From positions 496,001-560,000 of the forward strand of contig NZ_CP124535.1 in assembly GCF_029953595.1 (NCBI RefSeq): 64,000 nucleotides of DNA. The letters run 5' to 3'. The notes beneath the pieces are model-generated. The model did no database searches. It saw only the letters and a program-made list of their open reading frames with translations, and was not told the origin of the DNA. This document shows positions 49,269 through 57,622 of the stretch, in pieces (positions within the stretch are counted from its first letter, which is position 1; each line of letters begins with the position of its first letter). Both the position numbers and the translations under genes were made by a program. Source of the stretch: Fuscovulum ytuae (lineage in GTDB: Bacteria; Pseudomonadota; Alphaproteobacteria; Rhodobacterales; Rhodobacteraceae).

Positions 49269-50285
49269 TCAGATCGACAGCCGCACGCCCGTCCCGCCGC
49301 CTTGGGTGCCGCGTTCGCGATAGGGCGTGGTGTTGTAATGCGCGCGGTAGCATTTCGAAAAATGCGATGGCGAGGCAAAGCCGCAGGCCAAGGCCACGTT
49401 GATCACGCTCATATCCGTTTGCATCAAAAGGTTGCGCGCCTTTTGCAGGCGCAACTCCATGTAATAGCGTTTGGGCGAGCGGTTCAGATAGCGGCGGAAC
49501 AGCCGTTCCAGCTGACGGGTGGACATGCCCACCTCTTCGGCCAGATCGGCGGGCGACATCGGGTCTTCGATATTGCCTTCCATCATCTGGATGACTTGGC
49601 TCAGCTTCGGATGCCGCACGCCAATCCGCGTGGGGATCGACAGGCGCTGCGTGTCCTGATCGGTGCGGATCGAGGAATAGATCAACTGGTCGGCGACCGT
49701 ATTGGCCAGATCCTCGCCGTGGTCGGCGGCGATCACCTTCAGCATCAGGTCGATGGAGGAGGTGCCGCCCGCCGTGGACCAGCGGTTGCCATCCATCACG
49801 AAGACGGATTTCGTCAGCTTCACCTCTTCGAATTCCTCTAGGAACCCGTCCTGATTTTCCCAATGGATGGTGGCCTTCTTGCCCTCAAGCAATCCGGCCT
49901 TGGCCACCGCATAGGCCCCGGTGCAAAGGCCGCCGATGGTGACACCACGCCGCGCCTCGCGCCGTAGCCAGTTCAGCACGCTTTTCGTCGTGGCCTTCTG
50001 CACGTCGATCCCGCCGCAGACGAGAAGGGTGTCGTCGCGGTCAATCTCTTCCAGCCCCATATCAAGCTTGAAGGAGGCACCGTTGGAACAGGTGGCCACG
50101 TCGCCGCCTTCGCCCGCCAGTTTCCAGACGTAAAGCGTCTGGCCAGATATGCGGTTGGCGACACGCAGAGGTTCGATCGCCCCCGCGAAGGGCAGCATAG
50201 TGAAGCGGTCCAAAAGCAAAAAGACAAAGCGCCGCTGCGCGACGTTCTTGGCGATCTGCTGGGCCTTTTTGGCGGGGAGAGTCAT
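49269..50285 (-). CDS. GlxA-type AraC-family transcriptional regulator (GbdR/CdhR-like)
   Basis: The 338-residue protein has an N-terminal DJ-1/PfpI amidotransferase-like domain ([51 protein letters not shown]) and two C-terminal AraC helix-turn-helices ([49 protein letters not shown]). This architecture includes Pseudomonas GbdR, CdhR and SouR, which control quaternary-amine and N-methylglycine catabolism. An inverted repeat at its start codon resembles one before the dimethylglycine dehydrogenase gene. ATG 50285 is chosen for the MTLPAKK start. Confidence 0.87.
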   Translation of the reverse strand: MTLPAKKAQQIAKNVAQRRFVFLLLDRFTMLPFAGAIEPLRVANRISGQTLYVWKLAGEGGDVATCSNGASFKLDMGLEEIDRDDTLLVCGGIDVQKATTKSVLNWLRREARRGVTIGGLCTGAYAVAKAGLLEGKKATIHWENQDGFLEEFEEVKLTKSVFVMDGNRWSTAGGTSSIDLMLKVIAADHGEDLANTVADQLIYSSIRTDQDTQRLSIPTRIGVRHPKLSQVIQMMEGNIEDPMSPADLAEEVGMSTRQLERLFRRYLNRSPKRYYMELRLQKARNLLMQTDMSVINVALACGFASPSHFSKCYRAHYNTTPYRERGTQGGGTGVRLSI

Positions 50286-50287
50286 GA

Positions 50288-50307
50288 TGCGACCTGCGCA
50301 TGTCGGA
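50288..50307. promoter_or_regulatory. Possible autoregulatory site of the GlxA-type regulator
   Basis: TGCGACC-TGCGCA-TGTCGGA matches the 39196-39215 repeat at 12 of 14 arm positions with the same 6-nt spacer. It begins 2 bp from the regulator start codon, and upstream of aroG by about 135 bp. Confidence 0.45.
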
Positions 50308-50442
50308 ATTGGCCACACCCAATCAGAGAATAATTTTGACCGCAAGGGGAATACCGACGGATTTGCGGCGCGTTTCACCCTTTGCATCGCGCGGCTTAAT
50401 CCTTATACCGCGCCCGTTACCGCAAACTTTCGGAGAAGACCG

Positions 50443-51813
50443 ATGACCAAGGGCTGGACCAAGACGGATTGGCGCGCAAAACCGCGGATCCAGATGCCCG
50501 ATTACCCGGATCAGGCCGCGCTGAACGCCGTCGAGGCGCAGCTTGCCAAATATCCACCGCTGGTCTTTGCCGGAGAGGCGCGCAAGTTGAAAAAGCAGCT
50601 GGCCTTGGCAGCAGAGGGGAAGGCATTCCTTCTGCAAGGCGGCGATTGCGCCGAAAGCTTTGCCGAATTCAGCGCCGACAATATCCGCGACACCTTCCGT
50701 GTGATGCTGCAGATGGCGGTGGTCCTGACCTATGGCGCCAAGGTTCCGGTCATCAAGGTGGGCCGTATGGCAGGGCAATTTGCCAAGCCGCGTTCCGCCC
50801 CGACCGAGGTGATCGATGGGGTGGAGCTGCCCTCTTACAAGGGCGATATCATCAACGGGTTTGACGCCACGCCCGCCGCGCGCATCCCTGATCCGAACCG
50901 GATGCTGCAGGCCTATACGCAGGCGGCGGCGTCCTTGAACCTGCTGCGCGCCTTCTCGACAGGCGGATTTGCCGATATCCACCGCGTGCATAGCTGGACC
51001 TTGGGCTTTGCCGAACATGACAAGGCGGAACGCTATCGCGAACTGTCGAACCGCATCTCGGACGCGTTGGATTTCATGAATGCTGCGGGCGTGAATGCGG
51101 AGACCGCGCATACCCTTTCGACGGTGGATTTCTACACCAGCCACGAGGCGCTGCTTCTGGAATATGAAGAGGCGCTGTGCCGGATCGATTCCATCACCGG
51201 CCAGCCGGTGGCGGGGTCGGGTCACATGATCTGGATCGGGGACCGCACGCGGCAGCCTGATGGGGCGCATGTGGAATTCGCGCGCGGCGTCTTGAACCCG
51301 ATCGGGTTGAAATGCGGGCCCTCGACCACGGCTGAGGACCTGAAGGTGCTGATGGCCAAGTTGAACCCGGCCAATGAACCGGGCCGCCTGACGCTGATCG
51401 CGCGCTTTGGCGCGGGCAAAGTGGGCGAACATCTGCCGCGCCTGATCAAGACGGTGCAGGCCGAGGGCGCGAATGTCCTGTGGTCTTGCGATCCGATGCA
51501 CGGAAACACGATCAAGTCGTCCACGGGCTATAAGACCCGGCCCTTCGATTCTGTTCTGCGCGAGGTGCGGGAGTTCTTTGCCATCCACAAAGCTGAAGGC
51601 ACGATCCCCGGCGGCGTGCATTTCGAGATGACGGGCAAGGATGTAACCGAATGCACGGGCGGTTTGCGCGCGGTGACGGATGAGGATCTGTCGGACCGTT
51701 ACCACACCGCGTGCGACCCGCGCCTGAATGCCAGCCAGTCGCTGGAATTGGCCTTCCTTGTGGCCGAGGAACTGACGGCGCTGCGCGACGCGGCGCGGCG
51801 TGTCGCGCTCTGA
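50443..51813 (+). CDS. aroG: Class II 3-deoxy-7-phosphoheptulonate (DAHP) synthase
   Basis: The 456-residue plant/Mycobacterium-type DAHP synthase starts the shikimate pathway. Seen are [84 protein letters not shown] and DPMHGNTI with metal-binding residues. CGGAGAAGACCG precedes the ATG at 50443; the earlier open frame overlaps the divergent regulator and is not conserved. It is unrelated in sequence to E. coli AroFGH. Confidence 0.96.
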   Translation: MTKGWTKTDWRAKPRIQMPDYPDQAALNAVEAQLAKYPPLVFAGEARKLKKQLALAAEGKAFLLQGGDCAESFAEFSADNIRDTFRVMLQMAVVLTYGAKVPVIKVGRMAGQFAKPRSAPTEVIDGVELPSYKGDIINGFDATPAARIPDPNRMLQAYTQAAASLNLLRAFSTGGFADIHRVHSWTLGFAEHDKAERYRELSNRISDALDFMNAAGVNAETAHTLSTVDFYTSHEALLLEYEEALCRIDSITGQPVAGSGHMIWIGDRTRQPDGAHVEFARGVLNPIGLKCGPSTTAEDLKVLMAKLNPANEPGRLTLIARFGAGKVGEHLPRLIKTVQAEGANVLWSCDPMHGNTIKSSTGYKTRPFDSVLREVREFFAIHKAEGTIPGGVHFEMTGKDVTECTGGLRAVTDEDLSDRYHTACDPRLNASQSLELAFLVAEELTALRDAARRVAL

Positions 51814-51819
51814 TCCGGG

Positions 51820-51861
51820 CAGGGCGGCGGGTCGCGCGCGTTACGCGCGGCCGCCGCCCTG
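51820..51861. terminator. Long hairpin at the convergent aroG/PAS junction
   Basis: CAGGGCGGCGG (51820-51830) pairs with CCGCCGCCCTG (51851-51861), with an inner CGCGCG-TTA-CGCGCG stem. The PAS gene stop codon lies in the central loop. A shared bidirectional structure at converging 3' ends is likely; no T-run. Confidence 0.65.
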
Positions 51862-52461
51862 AGCCTTGGCGAAAGTCTGTTGCGCTTCTGCGGCAGGGCG
51901 GGGCGGGGGCGAAAGTGTTTCGCCCAGATCGCGTTCGATGCGAAAGCGGCGTGGCGGATGGCGGGTCGGCCCGTCCAGATCGATGCAGCCCAAGGCCGAA
52001 ATCAGCCCTGTGACACCACAGACCACCGGTAAAAGCGTAAGTCGCCCGCCCAGCCGTGGCCGCAGCATGCCCTGATCGGACAGGATGCCCATCTCTACCG
52101 TGCGCGCGCCATCCAGCACCTGATCCAGCGCCTCGGCCAAGCCTGTGCGCGCGCCGGGTTCGAACAGCACCGAAAGCGGGCGGTCGGTCAGTTCCTGCCC
52201 ATAAAGCGTGGTCACATCCATCCCGGCATAGCGGATGATCGGCACCCCGGCGGACCAGCGTTCCACCAGCAAAACCTGCGCCAGGATGGGCGTCAGGCGG
52301 CGGGGTGCCAGCGCCTCGCGCCGGGGCAGGCCCTGCGGTCCCCGCGCCTCCTGCCAAAGCCGCCGCAGGAAGGCACCGGACGACCATGTCGTCCCGCCGC
52401 CATCCGGCCCCGCAACTCCGATCCTGTTCCGTTCCATCGCCTGATGCTCCTGCTTCGACAA
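51841..52461 (-). CDS. PAS_5-domain protein
   Basis: The 206-residue protein matches the alphaproteobacterial PAS_5 family: FLRRLWQEARGPQGLPRREALAPRRLTPIL, VERWSAGVPIIRYAGMDVTTLYGQELTDRPLSVLFEP and ARTVEMGILSDQGMLRPRLGGRLTLLPV. These are short stand-alone PAS proteins without an output domain. Ligand and partner are unknown. The C-terminus is disordered (PPPRPAAEAQQTFAK). Confidence 0.8.
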   Translation of the reverse strand: MSKQEHQAMERNRIGVAGPDGGGTTWSSGAFLRRLWQEARGPQGLPRREALAPRRLTPILAQVLLVERWSAGVPIIRYAGMDVTTLYGQELTDRPLSVLFEPGARTGLAEALDQVLDGARTVEMGILSDQGMLRPRLGGRLTLLPVVCGVTGLISALGCIDLDGPTRHPPRRFRIERDLGETLSPPPRPAAEAQQTFAKAQGGGRA

Positions 52462-52571
52462 GTCCGGTTGCCCGTGTTTCGCCCCTCTGTTACCCCCAGT
52501 AACGGCAGTTCGGGAAAAGCGGTTAGCCCGTCCCCCTGTGGCCGATGGCGCAACGCTGCAAGGAGACGCGC

Positions 52572-53471
52572 ATGACCCTTTCGATGACCGGTTTCGCCAC
52601 CCGCAAGGGGCAGGGCGCGGGGCATGGCTGGACCTGGGATTTGCGGGCAGTCAATGGCAAGGGGCTGGACCTGCGGCTGCGGGTGCCCGATTGGATCGAC
52701 GGGTTGGAGGCGGCCTTGCGCGCCGAATTGGGCCGCGCCTTGGGGCGGGGGAATGTGTCCCTGTCGCTGAAGGTGGCACGCGACGGGGCGGGTGAGGGGA
52801 GCGATGCGCTGCGGATCAATCCCGCTGCGCTGACCGCTGTTCTGCGCGCGCTGGGAGAGGTGGAGGCCGCCGCGATGTCTGCAGGTGTGACGCTGGCGCA
52901 GGCCACCGCGGCGGATGTGCTGGCGGTGCGGGGGGTGTTGGACCAATCCGCCGTGGATGAGGATACCGCGCCCCTTCGCGCGGCCATCCTTGCCGATCTG
53001 CCGCCCCTCTTGACAGAATTCAACGCGATGCGCGCCGCAGAAGGGGCTGCGTTGCAAGGGGTGATCGTGGCGCAACTGGACCGGATCGAGGCGCTGACAG
53101 CCGGTGCGCGGCACGAGGCCGAGGCCCGGCGCGAGGCGACAGCGGCGGCTTTGAAGGACGCGCTTGCCAAGGTCATCGCCAATACCGATGGCGTGGATGA
53201 GGCGCGGCTGACGCAGGAACTGGCGCTGATCGCGGTGAAGAATGACGTGACCGAAGAGATGGACCGCCTGACCGCCCATGTCGCCGCCGCCCGCGCCCTT
53301 TTGGCCGAGGATGGCCCGGTGGGGCGGAAGTTCGACTTCCTGATGCAGGAATTCATGCGCGAGGCGAACACGCTTTGTTCCAAGGCGCAGGCGCTGACGC
53401 TGACCCGGATCGGGCTTGACCTGAAAACGGTCATCGATCAGATGCGCGAACAGGTTCAGAACGTGGAATGA
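52572..53471 (+). CDS. yicC: YicC-family endoribonuclease
   Basis: The 299-residue protein starts [15 protein letters not shown], the YicC signature, with the C-terminal DUF1732 block [21 protein letters not shown] and [15 protein letters not shown]. YicC was shown to act as an endoribonuclease in E. coli. AAGGAGACGCGC precedes the ATG. It overlaps gmk by 4 bp; the pairing yicC-gmk is widely conserved. Confidence 0.93.
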   Translation: MTLSMTGFATRKGQGAGHGWTWDLRAVNGKGLDLRLRVPDWIDGLEAALRAELGRALGRGNVSLSLKVARDGAGEGSDALRINPAALTAVLRALGEVEAAAMSAGVTLAQATAADVLAVRGVLDQSAVDEDTAPLRAAILADLPPLLTEFNAMRAAEGAALQGVIVAQLDRIEALTAGARHEAEARREATAAALKDALAKVIANTDGVDEARLTQELALIAVKNDVTEEMDRLTAHVAAARALLAEDGPVGRKFDFLMQEFMREANTLCSKAQALTLTRIGLDLKTVIDQMREQVQNVE

Positions 53472-54109
53472 CCATGGCGCGCAAGGGGCTTCTCCTCATC
53501 CTGTCCTCGCCATCGGGGGCCGGGAAATCGACGCTCACCCGCCGCTTGATGGGGTGGGACGCAACGATGCGCTTTTCCGTATCGGCCACCACCCGCGCGC
53601 CGCGCCCCGGTGAGGTGGACGGGCGGGAATATTACTTCCGGTCACGGGCGGAATTCGAGGCGATGGTCGATGCGGGCCAGATGCTGGAACATGCCGAGGT
53701 GTTCGGGAACTTTTACGGCACGCCGCGCGGTCCGGTGGAGGCGAATATGGCCGAGGGCTGCGATACCGTCTTCGACATCGATTGGCAGGGCGGCCAGCAG
53801 ATCCGCAATTCGGCGCTGGGGCGGGATGTGGTGTCGATCTTTGTGCTGCCGCCGTCTATTGCCGAACTGGACCGCCGCCTGCGGGGCCGGGGGCAGGACA
53901 GCGATGAGGTGATCGCAGGCCGTATGGCGAAAAGCCGCGACGAGATAAGCCATTGGGCGGAATATGATTATGTTCTGGTCAACGACGATCTGGACGCCAC
54001 TTTCACGCGGCTGACCACGATCCTTGAGGCCGAGCGTCTGCGCCGCGACCGCCAACCGGGGCTTTCGGATTTCGTGCGCGGCCTGAACCGGGAGTTTGAC
54101 GCGCGATGA
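53468..54109 (+). CDS. gmk: Guanylate kinase
   Basis: Gmk phosphorylates GMP. The 213-residue chain has P-loop [19 protein letters not shown]-binding [19 protein letters not shown] with [13 protein letters not shown], and [12 protein letters not shown]. It lies in a coupled yicC-gmk-gamma-carbonic anhydrase operon. Length is normal. Confidence 0.97.
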   Translation: MTMARKGLLLILSSPSGAGKSTLTRRLMGWDATMRFSVSATTRAPRPGEVDGREYYFRSRAEFEAMVDAGQMLEHAEVFGNFYGTPRGPVEANMAEGCDTVFDIDWQGGQQIRNSALGRDVVSIFVLPPSIAELDRRLRGRGQDSDEVIAGRMAKSRDEISHWAEYDYVLVNDDLDATFTRLTTILEAERLRRDRQPGLSDFVRGLNREFDAR

Positions 54110-54624
54110 TCTATGCTTTGGACGGGGTGGAGCCTGTGGTGGACACGGAGGCCTGGGTCGCGCCGGATGCCAATATCATCGGGCAGGTGGTGCTGGAGGC
54201 GGGGGCATCCGTCTGGTTCGGCGCGACGCTGCGCGGGGATAATGAAGAGATCCGGGTGGGCCGGGGGTCGAATGTGCAGGAATCCTCGGTCCTGCATACA
54301 GATATGGGCTATCCGCTGGTGATCGGGGCGGATTGCACCATCGGGCACAAGGCGATGCTGCATGGCTGCGTGATCGGGGACGGCACGTTGATCGGCATGG
54401 GGGCCACGATCCTGAACGGGGCGCGGATCGGAAAGGGCTGCCTGATCGGGGCCTGCGCCTTGATCACCGAAGGAAAAGAGATCCCCGACGGTTCGCTGGT
54501 GATGGGCAGCCCCGGCAAGGTGGTGCGTCTGCTGGATGACGCGGCGCGGGCACGGTTGCTTAAGTCGGCGGCGGGGTATCGGGCGAATGCTGTGCGGTTC
54601 CGGGCGGGGTTGCGGGCGGTTTAG
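54106..54624 (+). CDS. Gamma-carbonic anhydrase-like (YrdA/CaiE-type) protein
   Basis: A 172-residue left-handed beta-helix protein. Hexapeptide repeats run from [30 protein letters not shown]. Three metal-type histidines are in ESSVLHTD and [14 protein letters not shown]. Gamma-CA family proteins bind zinc or iron but many have no measured carbonic anhydrase activity. It ends the yicC operon; its last base is the first of the hairpin array. Confidence 0.9.
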   Translation: MIYALDGVEPVVDTEAWVAPDANIIGQVVLEAGASVWFGATLRGDNEEIRVGRGSNVQESSVLHTDMGYPLVIGADCTIGHKAMLHGCVIGDGTLIGMGATILNGARIGKGCLIGACALITEGKEIPDGSLVMGSPGKVVRLLDDAARARLLKSAAGYRANAVRFRAGLRAV

Positions 54625-54734
54625 CGAAATATGACGCATATTTCGCGCCGATTTCTGACGCAGAAATCGGGGGGGAGGCGTGGTCACAAGGAATTTGCGT
54701 CAAATTCCGCAGCGATTTCTGTGTCAGAAATCGC
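54624..54734. repeat. Tandem array of four short hairpins with 3-nt loops
   Basis: Four perfect inverted repeats follow each other: GCGAAATATG-ACG-CATATTTCGC (54624-54646, 23 nt), CCGATTTCTG-ACG-CAGAAATCGG (54648-54670), GGAATTTG-CGT-CAAATTCC (54690-54708) and GCGATTTCTG-TGT-CAGAAATCGC (54712-54734). Three loops are ACG or its complement CGT. Units 2 and 4 share the stem CGATTTCTG. They fill the space before the inositol regulator gene and probably end the yicC-gmk operon. Confidence 0.85.
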
Positions 54735-54754
54735 GCCGTCATTCCAGAACTGGT

Positions 54755-54770
54755 TGGAATATTCGTTCCA
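54755..54770. promoter_or_regulatory. Inositol regulator operator upstream of the RpiR gene
   Basis: TGGAAT-ATTC-GTTCCA contains GGAA-N6-TTCC, the site type reported for IolR (RpiR family) of Sinorhizobium. It lies 33 bp before the regulator start. A second site is at 55635-55650. Confidence 0.7.
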
Positions 54771-54803
54771 CGCTGCTAGCTTGCCCTGAAAAAGAGGGCA
54801 ATC

Positions 54804-55607
54804 ATGACTGCACCGGCCAGCATCGACGAATTCCGCCTGCGGCTGGCCGAGGTGACGGATGGCCTGCCCAAACGCCTGCGCCAATGCGCCGATCATATCG
54901 CCGCCAATACCGACCGCATTGCCGTTTCCACGGTGGCGGAACTGGCGGCGGGGGCGGATGTGCCCCCCTCGGCCCTGATGCGGTTTTGCCAGATCCTTGG
55001 CTTTACCGGCTTTTCCGAAATGCAGCGCCTGTTCCGCGAGGCCTATAGCCCCGGCTGGCCCGATTATGCGACACGGTTGAAGAACCTGAAGGAAAGTGGC
55101 GCGGGTAGCCCGGCCGCGCTTTTGGCCGAATTCGTGGATGCAGGGCGGCTGTCCTTGGAACAGCTCGCGAAATCGGTGGATGAGGCGGCCTTGGCGCAGG
55201 CCGTGGCGCAGTTGGCGCAGGCCGGGACCGTGCATGTGGTGGGCCTGCGCCGCGCCTATCCGGTGGCGAGTTATCTAAGCTATGTCTTCGAAAAAATGCA
55301 GGTGCCCGCCATGCTGCATGACGGGGCGGGCAAGTTGGACCACCGCCATGCGATGCGGTTGGGCGATGCCTGCATCGCCATCACCTTCGCGCCCTATTCC
55401 GACGAAACCCTGGCCCTTGCGCAGGATGCGGCAGCGCGTGGCCTGCCCGTGATCGGCATCACTGACCGACTGACCAGCCCGCTTGCCCGCCATGCGGCCA
55501 CCGTTCTGACCGTGCCCGAGGTGGATTTCGGGGCCTTTCGGTCGCTGTCGGCGACGCTGGCGCTTTCCATCGCGCTGGCGGTGGCGGTGGGCACGGCGCG
55601 GGGGTGA
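54804..55607 (+). CDS. iolR: MurR/RpiR-family regulator of inositol genes (IolR-like)
   Basis: The 267-residue protein has an N-terminal HTH_6 domain (ADVPPSALMRFCQILGFTGFSEMQRLF) and a C-terminal SIS sugar-phosphate-binding domain (AQAGTVHVVGLRRAYPVASYLSY, GDACIAITFAPYSDETLALAQ). Its position before iolC and the shared GGAA-N6-TTCC sites indicate an IolR-type repressor released by an inositol breakdown intermediate. The symbol is given by function and context. Confidence 0.83.
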   Translation: MTAPASIDEFRLRLAEVTDGLPKRLRQCADHIAANTDRIAVSTVAELAAGADVPPSALMRFCQILGFTGFSEMQRLFREAYSPGWPDYATRLKNLKESGAGSPAALLAEFVDAGRLSLEQLAKSVDEAALAQAVAQLAQAGTVHVVGLRRAYPVASYLSYVFEKMQVPAMLHDGAGKLDHRHAMRLGDACIAITFAPYSDETLALAQDAAARGLPVIGITDRLTSPLARHAATVLTVPEVDFGAFRSLSATLALSIALAVAVGTARG

Positions 55608-55634
55608 AGAAAGCCCTTTCCACTGATGGCGGAA

Positions 55635-55650
55635 TGGAATAAAAATTCCA
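55635..55650. promoter_or_regulatory. Inositol operon operator upstream of iolC
   Basis: TGGAAT-AAAA-ATTCCA is a perfect inverted repeat with GGAA-N6-TTCC spacing. It lies 55 bp before the iolC start and matches the site at 54755-54770. Confidence 0.75.
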
Positions 55651-55705
55651 AAACAGCATAAGGGCCGAATCTCTGCGTCATCAGGGTGGGGTCGAAGGAG
55701 GAACG

Positions 55706-57622
55706 GTGTCGCCAGCCAAGACGCTTGATGTCATCACCATTGGCCGATCCTCGGTCGATCTTTACGGCGCGCAGGTGGGCGGGCGGCTGGAGGATATGGG
55801 GTCCTTTCAGAAATATATCGGTGGCAGCCCGACGAATATGGCGGCGGGTACGGCGCGGCTGGGGCTGCGGTCCGCCCTCATCACGCGGGTGGGGGACGAA
55901 CATATGGGCCGCTTCATCCGCGAGGAACTGGCGCGCGAAGGTGTGGATGTGCGTGGCGTGAAGACGGACCCAGAGCGTCTGACGGCGCTGGTCCTGCTGG
56001 GCATCCGGGATGAAACGCAATTTCCCCTGATTTTCTACCGCGAGAATTGCGCCGATATGGCGCTGTGCGAAGCCGATATCGACGAAGGCTTCATCGCCGA
56101 GGCGCGTTCGGTGGTCGCGACGGGCACGCATCTGAGCCATCCGCAAACCGAGGCTGCCGTCATCAAGGCCCTGGCGCTTGCCCGCAGACATGGGGTGCAG
56201 ACTGCGCTGGATATCGACTATCGCCCGAACCTTTGGGGGCTGGCGGGGCATGGCGCAGGCGAAAGCCGCTTTATCGAAAGCGCCGCCGTCACGGCCAAGC
56301 TGCAATCGACCCTGCATTACTTTGATCTGATCGTCGGGACGGAGGAAGAGTTCCACATCGCAGGCGGCAGCACCGACACCATTGCCGCTCTGCGCGCGGT
56401 GCGGGCGGTGTCGAAGGCCACGCTTGTGTGCAAGCGGGGGCCAATGGGGGCGGTGGCCTTTACTGGCGCAATCCCCAATACGCTGGACGAAGGGGAAAGC
56501 GGCCCCGGCTTCCCGATCGAGGTGTTCAATGTGCTGGGGGCAGGGGATGGCTTCATGTCCGGCCTTCTGAAGGGCTGGCTGGATGGCGAGCCTTGGCCCA
56601 TCGCCCTGAAATATGCCAATGCCTGTGGGGCCTTTGCCGTGTCGCGCCATGGCTGCACGCCTGCCTATCCGTCTTGGGAGGAATTGCAGTTCTTCCTGAA
56701 CCGTGGCGTCAAGGAAAAGGCGCTGCGCAAGGATGCGGAATTGGAGCAAGTTCACTGGTCCACCAACCGCCATGGCGATTGGTCCAGCATGCGGGTCTTT
56801 GCCTTCGACCATCGCATGCAGCTTGAGGCGATGGAGGGTGCGACGCCTGCCAAGATTGGTGCGTTCAAGGAGTTGTGCCTTGCCGCCGCGCTGCAGGTGG
56901 CGGATGGCCAGCCGGGGCATGGCATCCTGTGCGACAACCGCCTTGGCCGTCGCGCGCTGCATGCGGCGGCGGGAACCGGCCTTTGGATCGGTCGGCCCGT
57001 CGAATGGCCGGGGTCGCGGCCCCTGACGCTGGAACCCGAGCTTGGCCCCGATTTCGGGGGGCTGTCGGAATGGCCTTTGGGCCATGTGGTCAAGGTGCTG
57101 TGCTTTTATCACCCCGATGACGCGCCCGAGATGAAAGCGCAGCAGGAAGAGACGGTGGTCCGCCTCTTCCACGCCTGCCGCCGCAACCGTCTGGAAATGC
57201 TGTTGGAGGTGATCCCGTCCAAGGTCGCCCCGGTGGATGACATGACTTCGGCGCAGGTCATAAGCCGCTTCTATGACCTTGGGGTCTACCCGGATTGGTG
57301 GAAGCTGGAACCCTTTGCCACAGATGCCGCATGGGCCAATGCCTGCGACGCCATCACCACGCGCGATCCGCATGTGCGGGGCATCGTGGTGCTGGGCCTT
57401 GATGCGCCGGAGGATCAACTTGCCGCCTCGCTGGGCCTTGCCGCCCGGCATGATCTGGTGAAGGGTTTCGCCGTGGGTCGCACGATCTTTGCCGATGCCG
57501 CGCGGGGCTGGCTGGCAGGCAAGATGGGCGACGCAGAGGCCATCGCGATGATGGTGGAGAGATACAGCCGCCTGTGCCTGATCTGGGACGAGGCGCGCGC
57601 CAAGGGGGAGAAAGCCGCATGA
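55706..57622 (+). CDS. iolC: Bifunctional 5-dehydro-2-deoxygluconokinase / DUF2090 aldolase fusion
   Basis: The 638-residue protein joins two domains. Residues about 1-330 are a PfkB-family kinase (GRSSVDLYGAQVGGRLEDM, GGSPTNMAAGTARLGL, NVLGAGDGFMSGLLKGW with the catalytic Asp). Residues about 340-630 are the DUF2090 domain (FAFDHRMQLEAMEG, KVLCFYHPDD), related to aldolases. In Bacillus the kinase and IolJ aldolase are separate; the fusion is common in alpha- and gammaproteobacteria. It starts at GTG with AAGGAGGA just upstream and overlaps iolD by 4 bp. Confidence 0.92.
   Translation: MSPAKTLDVITIGRSSVDLYGAQVGGRLEDMGSFQKYIGGSPTNMAAGTARLGLRSALITRVGDEHMGRFIREELAREGVDVRGVKTDPERLTALVLLGIRDETQFPLIFYRENCADMALCEADIDEGFIAEARSVVATGTHLSHPQTEAAVIKALALARRHGVQTALDIDYRPNLWGLAGHGAGESRFIESAAVTAKLQSTLHYFDLIVGTEEEFHIAGGSTDTIAALRAVRAVSKATLVCKRGPMGAVAFTGAIPNTLDEGESGPGFPIEVFNVLGAGDGFMSGLLKGWLDGEPWPIALKYANACGAFAVSRHGCTPAYPSWEELQFFLNRGVKEKALRKDAELEQVHWSTNRHGDWSSMRVFAFDHRMQLEAMEGATPAKIGAFKELCLAAALQVADGQPGHGILCDNRLGRRALHAAAGTGLWIGRPVEWPGSRPLTLEPELGPDFGGLSEWPLGHVVKVLCFYHPDDAPEMKAQQEETVVRLFHACRRNRLEMLLEVIPSKVAPVDDMTSAQVISRFYDLGVYPDWWKLEPFATDAAWANACDAITTRDPHVRGIVVLGLDAPEDQLAASLGLAARHDLVKGFAVGRTIFADAARGWLAGKMGDAEAIAMMVERYSRLCLIWDEARAKGEKAA

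Noticed and set aside
52489..52503. GTTAC-CCCCA-GTAAC inverted repeat before yicC
   Set aside because: Only 5-bp arms; expected by chance in this length of DNA.
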